From NCBI GenBank assembly GCA_014155875.1, contig JACEFZ010027116.1:72501-136500 (forward strand): a DNA stretch of 64,000 nucleotides, read 5' to 3'. Source of the stretch: Cepaea nemoralis. Lineage: Eukaryota > Mollusca > Gastropoda > Stylommatophora > Helicidae. The notes beneath the pieces were generated by a model. It searched no databases and was not told the origin of the DNA. It saw only the letters and a program-made list of their open reading frames with translations. This document shows positions 24,225-35,191 of the stretch, piece by piece; position 1 is the first letter of the stretch, and each line of letters starts with the position of its first letter. Both the position numbers and the translations under genes were made by a program.

Positions 24225-24480
24225 ATGGGTTGAAGGGATTAAGGGCGCAGTTCGTAATCCCGCATACCGAGTTTGAAACACAGTTGCCTGTCCACCTTAC
24301 GCTGCTTTTCTACGAAATGGTATAACTTGCGTTCCTTTCGCTGAGAAAGCAATGGCAAACTACTGAACGTAAACACGCCAAGAGATCACGAACAGCATCA
24401 ACCCCCCCCCCCCCCCTCCACCAAAAAAATGATGGGTTTGACTGCAGCGTCCTATGAAGGGTATGGAATTTATTTCTAGG
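24225..24480 (+). mobile_element. SINE-like element, copy 1
   Basis: A tRNA-like head (GGGCGCAGTTCGTAATCCCG, then a B-box-like GAGTTTGAAACAC) leads into a core shared with three other copies: GCAATGGCAAACTACTGAA, GCCAAGAGATCAC and GTTTGACTGCAGCGTCCTA. A C tract and an A tract interrupt it. Confidence 0.65.
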
Positions 24481-24649
24481 GGACGGTGTATTTAAACGAA
24501 TACACGGTCAACTTAAAGCAACAGTAAGCCCAAAATATTTTGATTCCCAACAATTGATCTGATATAAAACGACCCTGATACCTACTACATTTGTGAAAGA
24601 GTCATTGTCGTCGTACACCAACTCTAACTTAATTTAATCATTCAGTAGT

Positions 24650-26060
24650 ATGTCCCTTGCAGAACCTTTCCTCCCATGACAATCTTGCGAAAATTTTTTT
24701 CGGTCCAGAACACCCATCTGGAGATCATCTGCCACATCCTGCATCCATCTTTTCTTTGGCCGTCCTCTTTCTTCCTCCGGGCATACAACCCTTCATTATT
24801 GTTCTCTCCAAACATTCATGACCTTTTAAGTGACCAAAATATTTCAATTTGTTTCACTGTTTTATCATCTTTAGCAGAAAATCTTCTTCAATAATCAGCT
24901 CTGGTCGTATGGAACTATTTGTTCCTTTCTGTAGCCAATAAATTCTTAGAAACACTTATTACATTTATAATCAGCATTTATGCGCTGTTCAGCTTGTTTA
25001 GTAAGTGTCCGATTTTACAGGCGTATGTTGCTATGGGAAGAAAGCAAACTCTTAAAAATCTAGTTTTTGTAGGTCGCACGCCACAATGTATTCAGTTGTT
25101 TCTGGTTTAGACGAGCGATAGGTATTTGTCTTTTAAGTTTCTTTCAATGTGTCACCATTGTTGGTAAGTAATGACTCAAGATATTCGACATTTTCTATTA
25201 CCTCAAATTTGTCCTCATTAACATATATTTCTTTCTCCATATTATTTTTATCTCTATGCATGTACGTTAAGATATAAGTTGTGATGTTCACTATTCTTTT
25301 GGGTTGAGGTTATTAAATTTTCTATACCATTCTGTGATATGGATAGTAATACTGTATCATCAGCATGTAGAATCTCTGGTATTTCATGACCTCTGATATC
25401 TCGGACATTATATTGCTCCTTAGCTTCACGGTGAAAGGGTTATGAGCGCAGTTCATAATCCCGCATACCCGCATTCGAAACACAGCTGCGGGCAATTTGG
25501 CAGCAGACCGTCTTGCGCTGGACTTTTACGAAAAGGTGTGGATGCCGGTAGTTCAAAAAGCAATGGCAAGCTACTGAACGTAAACTTGCCAAGAGATCAC
25601 AACAGCAAACAAATGCTGGTGTTGACTGCGACGTCCTGAAAAGGATATGGTAATATAATCTCTGACATGTCTCATCATATTTTCAGCATGCAGGTTAAAA
25701 TATTGGGGGAACAGCACACAACGCTGAAGGACTCCTTGCTTGATGTCAAACCAGTCTCATGTCTCGCAATCTATTCTATCAGGCTTGTTGGTCTAGATAA
25801 ACCATCTTTATCAGCCGTACTACATGTGATGGAAAGCCTATTTTCCTCTCGATTTTCTAAAGTTTATAATGTTTTACGCCGTCAAATGCCTTTGAATAGT
25901 CCACAAAACATGAGCATGAGTTTGCATTCTATTTTCTATAATTCTTTATTGTCAAACGCATACTGAGTATGTGATCTCTTATTTCCACTTCCTTGTATAA
26001 ATTCAACTTGAACCACGTTAATCTCTTCTTCCATTTCCAAACCTTACCGCATTTATCAAT
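24650..26060 (-). pseudogene. LINE d reverse transcriptase remnant (split by a SINE)
   Basis: On the minus strand, RT motif A reads DYSKAFDGVKH near 25870, and motif C reads EILHADDTVLLS near 25350. The C-terminal region reads IPIARLNQKQLNTLWRA, then VVCPEEERGRPKKRWMQDVA near 24750. Stops and frame changes throughout show it is dead. A SINE sits between motifs A and C at 25430-25655. It is an endonuclease-type LINE; the clade is not determined. Confidence 0.78.
25430..25655 (+). mobile_element. SINE-like element, copy 2 (inserted in LINE d)
   Basis: Head with GAGCGCAGTTCATAATCCCG and the B-box-like GCATTCGAAACAC. The core reads GCAATGGCAAGCTACTGAAC, TTGCCAAGAGATCACAACAG, then GTGTTGACTGCGACGTCCTG. 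LINE d sequence resumes on both sides. Confidence 0.72.
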
Positions 26061-26394
26061 TCCAGTGTGCGTGCTAAGCAAATTATATAGGTAGAATAGA
26101 AGGACAGTTAAAAAAATCGAGTAGCCAAACTAAAACCAGTGTGGGTGAAAAAGATAGTTAATCAGTCTTCAGGAATATTTGTGCAGTCGACAATTTATTT
26201 TCTAAAAAAAGTCATCCTCAGCGATTTCTCAACAACGCATAAACTACATTAATAAAGTTACAAATAAAAAGCGTTTCGTAAACTGTATGCCATGAATGCA
26301 GATTGTGGATGGAGTTGAAGAACAGCCGATATATAGTTGTTGGTTATGGTTTCCAACAACTCGACGGTAGCAGGGGAGCTTATTTTTCAGACAA

Positions 26395-26710
26395 TGTCAA
26401 CGACCAGCAGTGTCAATGACACAATAGGCAAGTATGAACTGGGGGAATGGAATGAAAGAGATTACAGAATTGAACAGTGGGCAAAAGAACGTGGTATGAT
26501 TATTCGAAACAGCTGGTATCAATAACATCAAAGAAAAGTATAGATACAGATGAGACTTAACAATAAGATCCAGAACCATATTGATTACATCCTCATAAAA
26601 AAAAAAAACATTTCGAAATGCCCAGACAATCTTCTCTAATAGGTGAATCGGTTCATCTGTATCCCAGAAAGTGAGAATATCTGATGGAAGGAAAACTTCT
26701 ACATAGGACA
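26395..26710 (+). pseudogene. LINE endonuclease fragment
   Basis: DTIGKYELGEWNERDYRIEQ and RIEQWAKERGMIIRNSWYQ correspond to the middle of an APE-type LINE endonuclease, between its GDFNA and SDH motifs. Stops follow (HQRKVYRYR, then a stop). It is in the opposite orientation to LINE d, so it is a separate fragment. Confidence 0.65.
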
Positions 26711-26764
26711 GATTATGCATTGACTGTCCCGGAGATGCAATTGCTCGCCTCTGTCTGACTGTCC

Positions 26765-26900
26765 ATTGAACGAACGAACGAACGAACGAAAGAACTTTAT
26801 TTTCAAAGACTTAAGAATTGGGCACACATACCCGTCTGACATTATGTCCTTCCTTTTTATTTCCTCTCATACATTATTTCATTCAACATCATGTAATGAT
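26765..26900 (-). repeat. 3' end of a relative of the 874-bp insert
   Basis: Plus-strand GAACGAACGAACGAACG, AACTTTATTTTCAAAG and AATTGGGCACACATACCCGT match the tail end of the inserts in the 44-bp array. On the minus strand this is an AATAAA-type signal followed by (GTTC)n. Confidence 0.65.
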
Positions 26901-27126
26901 GTAAATCAAGGTCACACCCATCTCCGAAAAGGCGGCACTTGATACAACGATTAGAGAATGAACTGAAACAAACATCGATGGAGGCAAAAGTTCAAGGTGT
27001 GAAGAAAGTGTACCTTCACTGCCTGCTTCAATTTGGTGGCTCGGGAGGCGGAAAGCACCAGAAGTGAAGATCGCAGAACACAAAGTGTTAGCGCAGATGA
27101 ACGCTGCTAGAAAAGACCTCCAGCGA

Positions 27127-27131
27127 GAGAC

Positions 27132-27182
<51 letters not shown>

Positions 27183-27183
27183 A
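27127..27183. repeat. (GA)n microsatellite
   Basis: Interrupted GA repeat inside the frame that opens at 27064. Confidence 0.9.
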
Positions 27184-27261
27184 GAGCTTTCGCGACGTGT
27201 GGCAGCATTTCGAAACCAAGCCCACTACACTTTGTCGAACAGAACAGTTTTGCAAGAACTG

Positions 27262-27965
27262 TCAAAGACAGCCCCGATCTGTCACCACAGCAACAGTCAG
27301 AGACAATCCAAATCTGGCAGCACAGCATCAGTCGGAGACAGTCACGATCTAACAGTAGAGCATCAATCAGAGACAGCCACTATCTGGCAGCTCAGTTTCA
27401 GTCAGAGACAGCCCCGATCTGGCAGCTCAGTTTCAGTCAGAGACAGCCCCTATCTGGCAGCTCAGTTTCAGTCAGAGACAGCCCCTATCTGGCAGCTCAG
27501 TTTCAGTCAGAGACAGCCCCTATCTGGCAGCTCAGTTTCAGTCAGAGACAGCCCCGATCTGGCAGCTCAGTTTCAGTCAGAGACAGCCCCTATCTGGCAG
27601 CTCAGTTTCAGTCAGAGACAGCCCCGATCTGGCAGCTCAGTTTCAGTCAGAGACAGCCCCTATCTGGCAGCTCAGTTTCAGTCAGAGACAGCCCCTATCT
27701 GGCAGCTTAGCTTCAGTCAGAGACAGCCCCGATCTGGCAGCTCAGTTTCAGTCAGAGACAGCCCCTATCTGGCAGCTCAGTTTCAGTCAGAGACAGCCCC
27801 GATCTGGCAGCTCAGTTTCAGTCAGAGACAGCCCCTATCTGGCAGCTCAGTTTCAGTCAGAGACAGCCAAGATATGGCAGCTCAGCTTCAGTCAGAGACA
27901 GCCAAGGTGTGGCAGCTCAGCATCAGTCAGAGACAGCCAAGATCTGGCAGCACAGCATCGAGAGA
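27262..27965 (+). repeat. 35-bp minisatellite, open in all three frames
   Basis: About 20 copies of a 35-bp unit (CAGCTCAGTTTCAGTCAGAG plus ACAGCCCCTATCTGG). Because 35 is not a multiple of three and no phase creates a stop, the plus strand stays open for 304 codons from 27064 to 27978, with a 35-residue super-repeat. The first and last units are more diverged. There is no splice signal, signal peptide or known domain, so I treat it as a repeat and not as a gene. Confidence 0.88.
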
Positions 27966-28204
27966 AAGGTGCCAGTAGACAGCCCGGTGAGTGCGTGCTA
28001 GGATGCCAATCGTGCGGTTCCATTTGGAGATAGAAGAGGGATGGGCTGGGCTGGTATGGCTAGAAGAAACGTCGTCAAGCCTCAGTCGTGGAACGAGGCT
28101 GCGGCAAGTGTCGACAATTCTTGCTGATAGTTATCACGTTGAACCCTACAACCTTCCGGAGCGTTAGGCAAACGACATGACCACTTCTACACGGAGACTC
28201 TCGA

Positions 28205-28505
28205 GTCATGGAATGTAATAGAATGTATTAGGTAAACAGCTGAACAAAACACAGGTTAAAGTAACCGTTGTGGTAGAATATATTAGGTAAGCAGCTGAAT
28301 AACAAGCAGGTTAAAGTAACCGTTGTGATAGAATGGATATGGTAAACAGCTGAACAAAACAGTTAAATTAACCCTTTCGATGGAATCGATTAAGTGACGA
28401 GCTGAACAAAATGCAGTTTAAAGTGACCATTGTGCTAGAATGGATTACGTGAGCAGCTGAATAAAACACAGGTTAAAGTAACCGTTGTGACAGAATGGAT
28501 TAGGT
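28205..28505. repeat. Minisatellite of about 60-bp units, left part
   Basis: Units of the type GGATTAGGTAAACAGCTGAA, CAAAACACAGGTTAAAGTAA and CCGTTGTGATAGAAT, 5 to 6 copies. The same array resumes at 48038 after a 19.5-kb interruption. Confidence 0.85.
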
Positions 28506-28789
28506 CAGGGGTGGGCAAACATTTTGTGCGGAGGGCCACATTGATAAATGTAAAACTATTGGGGGCAGCATATGTATTATGTCCACTTTCATTACAGCAA
28601 CCTATCACGATAAGCAATTATGAATTATTTATAGGTTATTAAACAGTATTATTTTATTTGTATTATTTATCAATGGCTTTAATTTAGAGACTAACCGACT
28701 ACATTGTCACTACAATTGTTGATTTCTAATGAGATGAATGCAATTGCTTGCAATTTTTGACAATATTTTTTAAATCTGGAGCAAGTTTA

Positions 28790-29215
28790 CTTGTTGACAT
28801 TTGCATGACATTTGCATTGTTCTTCCCCTATTTCAGGTTGTATCTTCTTCCTCATTCTTTGCATGATAATTCTTAGCAAAATCTTTGTGATGTGACTCAT
28901 TATACTAATTGTTCTATGTTGATCACATTCCAAGGTTCCTGATTTCTTTGGGATTGCAATAAATATAGAGTTACATAATTCAGGAGGTATATCTCCAGTA
29001 TCATATAATGTGTTCAGCAGTCTGGTGACTTGATCTAGTCCAAATTCTTCTAAAGCTTTAATCATTTCTGTTGTGATGTTATCTGCACCGGGGGCCTTGC
29101 CAGCTTTCATATGCTTAAGAACATTTCGAACCTCCATCTCCAAAATTGGCGGTCCTTCATTATTAAATCTAATATCATATTGTTCGTCTCTGTTATCATC
29201 ATAACTGTGATATAA
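28790..29215 (-). pseudogene. LINE c reverse transcriptase, N-terminal part (downstream piece)
   Basis: On the minus strand: YDDNRDEQYDIRFNNEGPP, then VRNVLKHMKAGKAPGADNIT, IFIAIPKKSGTLECDQHRTI and SHITKILLRIIMQRMRKKIQ. These are the first RT blocks of a RTE/CFDP2-like LINE. The piece immediately 5' of it is found at about 47150-47340, so the LINE is split by nearly 18 kb. It ends after KCHANVNK without the catalytic motifs. Confidence 0.78.
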
Positions 29216-29363
29216 TAAAACGTCCTTACCCTTTCCTATTTATTAACTGCCTTAAAAATAAACAACCCCTTTCAACTACGGTTTAAGTAACTTACTGAAT
29301 ATATATTGGCACCTTGCCGTCTTGACAGACGATAGTTTGTGCTTTAAAAAGGCATAATAACTT

Positions 29364-30929
29364 TTAACTATGGCGGTAGCGAGTGTGACTGATAAGGCCA
29401 ATTTGCGCTGTTAATGTCCGTTCACAGTGGGTGCATGTGAACACGTGGTCATTTCCACCATCATGCACCATCTTACGTCTCAAACGCTTGGTGTGTGACA
29501 TTTCTGCAATAATTTTCTCCTTTGACTTTATTCCATTTCTGATATTTGCCCTCCATGCAACACGTTCAGTGGCGACTTGCTCCCAATGTGCATTATCAAT
29601 GCCTGTATCAATCATGTCCCGCTTACACACATCTTTGTATCGTAGTAGAGGCCGACCCTGAGATCTCTTACCCATCTGTAATTCACCAAAAAAGATATCC
29701 TTTGGTATTCTAAGTCTACGAAGACTGAGCATGGAATAAACTGTCACACAACCTGATCTTTCCAATACTTCAGTATTTGTGATTTTGTCTTGCCACTTAA
29801 TACCAAGAATTCTTCGCAGACACCGCATATGAAATCTGTTTAAATTTTTCTCTTGGTGTGAGTAAGTTGTCCAGGTTTCACTGCCATAGAGAAGAGTACT
29901 AAGGACAAAGGCTTGATAGACAAGGACTTTTGTTTTGGCAGTAAGCTTCCTGTTCTCCCAGACTCTTTTTCTTAACCTGTTCATTGTTGTTGCTGCCTTA
30001 CCAATCCGGATGTTGATTTCCTGATCTAGGGATAATTTGCTATTTACCACTGATCCTAGATATGTAAAATGGTCTACTATCTCTAGTTCGGCGTCGTCAA
30101 TAAAGATTGATGGTACCCCATGTGCACCTTGTGACATAATCTGTGTCTTCTTTTTGCTAATTGTTAAACCAAATTCAGAACAAGCATTGGAGAATGCAGA
30201 TAGTAGACATTGCGATTCTTCCTCAGAGTGGGTCGTAACTGCAGCATCATCTGCAAAAAGCAACTCTCTGATCAGTACCCTCCTAATTTTGGTCTTGGCC
30301 TTCAATCTCTGAGCATTGTAGAGGCCGCCATCTGAGCGTGAGTAAATGTATATACCACCATCCTGATCACGAAATGCATAATTCAGTAGAAGTGAAAAGT
30401 ATATTCCAAAGAGGGTGGGAGCTAGTACACAACCTTGCTTAACTCCACTCTTGATTTCAAATTCTTCAGAAGTTGCACCATCAAACTTGATTATACCCTT
30501 CATGCCTGTGTGGAACGATTCCACAATGGACAGAAGAGTTGGTGGGCAGCCAATCTTCTTTAGTGCCTTGAACAGACCCTCACGACTGACCAAATCAAAT
30601 GCCTTTGTGAGGTCGATGAAGGCAATAAACAGTGGTTGATTCTGTTCACAGCATTTTTCTTGCATTTGTCGCAATGAGAATATCATATCAGTGGTAGACC
30701 GGTTCTGTCGAAAGCCACACTGTGATTCGGGGTAGACTTGATCTCCTAGGACTTGAAGTCTGCGCAGAACAATTCTGGCAAATACTTTTCCAACAATACA
30801 CAGAAGTGAGATACCCCTATAGTTGTTGCAGTCGCTCCGATCGCCCTTGTTCTTGTACAGTGTTATGATGCTTGAATCTTTGAAATCCTGTGGAACTTGT
30901 CCTTCACGCCAGCATAGCTCTATTAGCTG
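29364..30929 (-). CDS. LINE a2 reverse transcriptase and C-terminal zinc finger
   Basis: An intact frame of about 520 codons. It shows IITLYKNKGDRSDCNNYRGI, motif A FIDLTKAFDLVSREG, motif B VKQGCVLAPTLFGIYF, motif C LLFADDAAVTTHSEEE, the thumb THFTYLGSVV-type block, WTTYSHQEKNLNRFHMRCLR, and a final finger CTHCERTLTAQIGLISH ending in TRYRH before the stop. The 5' part of the same LINE is at 39748-41830. The interruption is Ty3-type element B, and the frame meets on both sides if the 4-bp duplication GCTG is counted once. The enzyme would carry out target-primed reverse transcription; this copy has been inactivated by the insertion. Confidence 0.9.
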   Translation of the reverse strand, partial: QLIELCWREGQVPQDFKDSSIITLYKNKGDRSDCNNYRGISLLCIVGKVFARIVLRRLQVLGDQVYPESQCGFRQNRSTTDMIFSLRQMQEKCCEQNQPLFIAFIDLTKAFDLVSREGLFKALKKIGCPPTLLSIVESFHTGMKGIIKFDGATSEEFEIKSGVKQGCVLAPTLFGIYFSLLLNYAFRDQDGGIYIYSRSDGGLYNAQRLKAKTKIRRVLIRELLFADDAAVTTHSEEESQCLLSAFSNACSEFGLTISKKKTQIMSQGAHGVPSIFIDDAELEIVDHFTYLGSVVNSKLSLDQEINIRIGKAATTMNRLRKRVWENRKLTAKTKVLVYQAFVLSTLLYGSETWTTYSHQEKNLNRFHMRCLRRILGIKWQDKITNTEVLERSGCVTVYSMLSLRRLRIPKDIFFGELQMGKRSQGRPLLRYKDVCKRDMIDTGIDNAHWEQVATERVAWRANIRNGIKSKEKIIAEMSHTKRLRRKMVHDGGNDHVFTCTHCERTLTAQIGLISHTRYRHS

Positions 30930-31530
30930 TGTCAAAGACTGCAACATAAGGGCCGGAGGTCTGCCTCAAGATAGAACACCACCGGGAAGAGTGGTCAACC
31001 TCAAATAGATAGCGGTGATACAGTGCCCCGATATAAGGGCGGGGTAGGTGATAGAATGGGGGACTATTAACTAGTTCTCTCAAGAGACACGGAGACGTTG
31101 AACAGATAGCTAGCACTCTGGAATCACGCATACGGGATCGCCACGATTGCCACTCAACCAAAGACAGCTAATGTCAGCGTGCCAAGTGGAACGGCACGCA
31201 GAAAGCCGAAGGACACATCAAGGTCCTTCCGCGTGGTGTGTGACCACGCGAGCCAACTAGTCAGACTGGGGACTGACATTGTAGGGAGCACCTCGTGTAG
31301 CGTTGATAGGAGTTTTGTGTAGCCAAATAGATAGAAATAGCATTAGAGTTTAGAAAACTAGTGATAGGCAATGCTGTGGCTTTGTGTGTGGTTTGATAGC
31401 GACTGTTATATACTTGTAAAGAGCCAACGGCAATAAAATGTACCATTTATTTCCTCTCACACGACTTGCAAGTTTTTTGTGTGGTGTGGGAGAAGTAATC
31501 CGATGATGCCTGACACATGAGTTGTTGACA
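30930..31530 (+). repeat. 5' LTR of element B
   Basis: 601 bp. It contains a TATAAG-like motif near 31032 and a polyadenylation signal AATAAA at 31432-31437, as expected for an LTR that both starts and ends the transcript. Confidence 0.93.
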
Positions 31531-32769
31531 GGCAAGGATTAATGTGGTGTCAGAAGTGTGGCTTGGACGAAAGTTCAAGCTAATACACCGACCCACGGCT
31601 CTTGACTAAGGTTACAAATAGTGAAGTAGTGAATTTAATTTGTGTCAGTGACGATGACGTGTGCAGACTAGGACAAGTTGCGAGCTAAACTGTGCCTATC
31701 GTGACGAAATAATGCTTATTTGTGTTTATTAAGATATTATTTACTTAAATCATGTGTTCTTCAAAGTTGTAAGTATTGATATTATTATTTTCTTTATTTA
31801 TTCATGTAATTATTCATGTAATTATTTGTATATTTATGAATAACTATCAAAAATGATTCTTGGCGGAGCGATACACAGCCAGCAACATTATCGATTTTTG
31901 GAAGCTAAAAATAGCGCTGCGCCTCTGACGTGTTACGATTGACCAGCGGTTGTTCCACGCCATTGGCATTCAGCATCTGAATGTTTACAACTCGGTAAGC
32001 TGCTGCCCGCCTGAATCGTTGCTTTATATTACCTATTATTTGTTTATTTGAGTTAGTAATTGAATATATTTGTTTATTTAAACAATATTAATATATTTTT
32101 ATTTATCTCAAAGCAGTTATTGAATTTTTTTTTCGTACTTTTTCTTGTGTTTACCGTCACGAGGGCACTACTTTCGGCCATGCAAATTAGACTTGGTCTG
32201 CACAACACTTGCATAGATTAAATTAGGTTAGTGACGAAAGGCATAAAAAAGTTAGAACGAAGACAGGACATTGACAATTTAATATTAAGTTAACTATATT
32301 CTTTTTTTTTGTGGGCATGTCATGGTGATGTATCAAATTGTCGAATAATATGTCGGTTACTATTTGTTAATTGTTGCTGCTCTGTAAACCAGGGTGAACA
32401 ACAGCTGAATAGAAGATTCGTGTGTGTGCGAAGTACCAAACAGGTGACCTAATTAGAAAACTCGTGTCTGTGCCGAAGTGGCAAAGAAGGTGACCTGCGT
32501 TACCGGAGTGTGTTCCCTGATTCTCGGGAACATTAAGTTGAGTATACTCAATATTTTTGGCATGCAATGTGATTAATAGTGCATCTCTTTTTTCAGCTTG
32601 TGATGCATTAGCATACTTTTGTGCTCTGTTTTTGCAGGATTAAATTTTTCAGGTTATATACAAAGAGTACAATTTGCAGTGCTCAGATATTAAGGAACAT
32701 AACCTATCAAAGAAAAATAAGTGATTAAAGAGTTCAGTGTAGGTCAACGCTAGCTAATTACCTAACATC
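31531..32769 (+). other. Leader of element B with primer-binding site
   Basis: At 31545-31558 TGGTGTCAGAAGTG matches the complement of the 3' end of a tRNA-Leu (CTTCTGACACCA type) and is the likely primer-binding site, 14 nt from the LTR. The rest is AT-rich and without a credible coding frame; gag starts at 32770. Confidence 0.65.
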
Positions 32770-33756
32770 ATGGCTACTCTAGCTGATTTCGTAAAAGCAG
32801 GCAAAGAAATGCAATACACAGGTAAAGAGCTAGAAGAATATGCTGATAAGAAATTTAAAGAAGCAAAGGATGCAGAAAGAGACGAACGCGCTCAAGAAAG
32901 AGAACATCAAAAAGAGATGGCACAACTAGATAAGGAAATTAAGCTAAAGCAGTTAGAACAAGATAAAGAATTAAAACAAAAGCAACTAGATCAGGAGAAA
33001 GAACTAAAACAAAAGACATTAGATCAAGAGAGAGAACTAAAGCAAAAAGAGATAGATGAAATGGCTAGAGTTAAGGAAAAACAGATACAAGTTGAATCAG
33101 AGACACAGTTAAAGATGAAAGGTATGGATGTAGACTCACACGCAGAGATCTCTGCCACTAAACTAAAAAGTCAACAAGAAGAAAATAAGTTCAACAAATA
33201 CAAAAATATTATCAAACCATATTGTAAAGAAGATTCCATATCAGCCTGGACAGAAAATGTCGAGTATCAGTTTAAATATCATCAAGTTCCAATAGAGATG
33301 TGGGCTATGATTTATATGAAGAACCTGAGTGGTGAGCCCCTTAAAGTGATAGAATCTATACCATCTGATCTTAGATCCAACTATCAATACATCCATGATA
33401 GGATAATGCAACACTTTTTACTTGATGCCCCTGGGTATCAGGTTCAGTTCTCAAATTTAAAACCTAAACCTAGTGAGACTTTCATTGATTACGTCTCAAA
33501 TGTTCAGAGTGTACTAGATAGGTGGCTTAAAGCAGCTAACATAGGAAAAGACTTTGATAGACTGAAAAATTTAATAGCCATGGATAAAGTCATATCCACT
33601 ATACCATCTCCTTTTGCTAAATTTTTGCAGCAGTCAGACATTGAGAACATAGAGCAGTTCGAAAAGAAAGGATCTGCATATTTTTCTTCTAACAGAGATA
33701 TTTTCAAGACCTCAAATGACTCTGAAGTGGTTTCTTTTGTGAAAGATCCAACCTAA
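32770..33756 (+). CDS. Element B gag (capsid)
   Basis: A 328-residue frame beginning MATLADFVKAGKEMQYTGKE. Residues 30 to about 120 are a highly charged K/E/Q coiled coil. From about residue 140 follows a SCAN-like capsid region: YKNIIKPYCKEDSISAWTEN, VPIEMWAMIYMKNLSGEPLK, HDRIMQHFLLDAPGYQVQF and DYVSNVQSVLDRWLKA. This layout, a coiled coil followed by a SCAN-like core, is frequent in animal Ty3-type gags. The zinc knuckles lie downstream in another frame, so Gag and Pol are separated by a frame change around 33740-33760. The ATG is well placed after the leader. Confidence 0.85.
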   Translation: MATLADFVKAGKEMQYTGKELEEYADKKFKEAKDAERDERAQEREHQKEMAQLDKEIKLKQLEQDKELKQKQLDQEKELKQKTLDQERELKQKEIDEMARVKEKQIQVESETQLKMKGMDVDSHAEISATKLKSQQEENKFNKYKNIIKPYCKEDSISAWTENVEYQFKYHQVPIEMWAMIYMKNLSGEPLKVIESIPSDLRSNYQYIHDRIMQHFLLDAPGYQVQFSNLKPKPSETFIDYVSNVQSVLDRWLKAANIGKDFDRLKNLIAMDKVISTIPSPFAKFLQQSDIENIEQFEKKGSAYFSSNRDIFKTSNDSEVVSFVKDPT

Positions 33757-35191
33757 AAATTATCAGAGTAAGAGAAAACCTTTTCAGAAAATCGACCAGA
33801 AAGATAGGAAAGTGTCAAAATGTATTTACTGTCAACTTTTGCATGACACTTATTCTATGTGTGACAAATCGCCAAATTATCCGGCGCATCTTGAAAATGT
33901 TATTAAGAAGCAACAAAACAAAAGATCTGCATACAGGCGTGCAATCAAATGCTTCTTTTGTTCCAGCTACGGCCATTATTCAAATAAGTGCCTGGGCCGT
34001 CAACGTATGAAAGCCAACAATGCTATTTTGATTGATACATCTTCTGATAGTGGTAGTGAGACTGAGTGTGAGATTGAAAATACTTTACCTGTTAACCAAT
34101 CTGAGGATGTGTGTTGTGTAAACGATATATTAAGTTTTGACAGTTGTGAACGATGTCACCAATTTCATGCAGACGGAAAATTAGAATGTGGACATACAGT
34201 ACCGTTCTCAACTGAGAATGTCAATGCAGCATTAGCCTCCAGAGGCAATTTGGTGTTCCACAATGCAATGGTCAACGATAGACCATGCCAATGTTTGCTG
34301 GACAGCGGCAGCACCCTTATTGGTCTTAGAAAGGAACTGGTGAGTCCAGATGACTATACAGGCGACTCTGTCAAATGCCGAACCTTTTCGGGTAACATTG
34401 AAATTTACCCTTTGGCCAAAGCCCGTATTAACACTCCTTTCCTTTCTGGTACCTTTACTTGTGCAATACTTGACAACCCTTGTACTGATTTAATTTTGGG
34501 TTGCTTACCCCAACTGAAACAATGTACTAGCGATGAAATAGCTGCATGGGAAAGATTAAATGCAGCTAATGCAACAACAAGAGCAGACACTGTAAAACAT
34601 CAAGACACACTACAAGATGAGAGACTACTGTTGCTTTCTCCAACTGGCACAGATGATACCAACAGACAGAAATTCATAGAACAGCAGAAAGCTGATCCTA
34701 GTGTGTCTCCATATTTAAAATTATTGAAAGAAAGAGCCAAAGTGACCAAAAATGCATCATGGTTCTTTAGGCTTAATAATGGCATTCTTACTAGATATTA
34801 TACAACTGGTAACCATGAGATTCAGCAAACGGTGTTACCTGTACAACACCGCCTTACTGTGCTAAAGATTGCACATGAGTCACCGTTTGCTGGTCATCTT
34901 GCATACGACAAAACCAGGGCCAGAATTCAGGCTCATTTTTATTGGCCAGGTTTTTGCAATGATATAAAATTATTTTGTCGTTCTTGTAATGTCTGTCAAC
35001 AATTAGTACGTAAGGGTAAACATCCTACAGCTGAAGTACAGCCTTCTACACTGGCTTCTAGGCCTTTGAGAGGAAGGGTCAAATCTACCACCAATACACA
35101 AAGAAAGGGGCGAGAACATACTTCTGCTACTTCCATACAAACAAAAGTGATTATTGACCTCATGGCAAGGGCCATTCAAGGTGGTACATAA
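33757..35191 (+). CDS. Element B zinc knuckles, protease and integrase zinc domain
   Basis: This frame has no native start and continues from gag after a +1 shift. Counting from 33812: knuckle 1 CIYCQLLHDTYSMC (residues 4-17), knuckle 2 CFFCSSYGHYSNKC (47-60), protease active site LLDSGST (Asp 164) with DLILGCLP near 226, and the HHCC zinc domain of integrase with His 355, His 362, Cys 392 and Cys 395 (AHESPFAGHLAYDKTRARIQ and CRSCNVC). The next residues should begin the catalytic core. Instead, about 60 unrelated codons (STLASRPLRGRVKSTTNTQR and on) run to a stop. The missing DDE core means the copy cannot integrate by itself. Confidence 0.85.
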
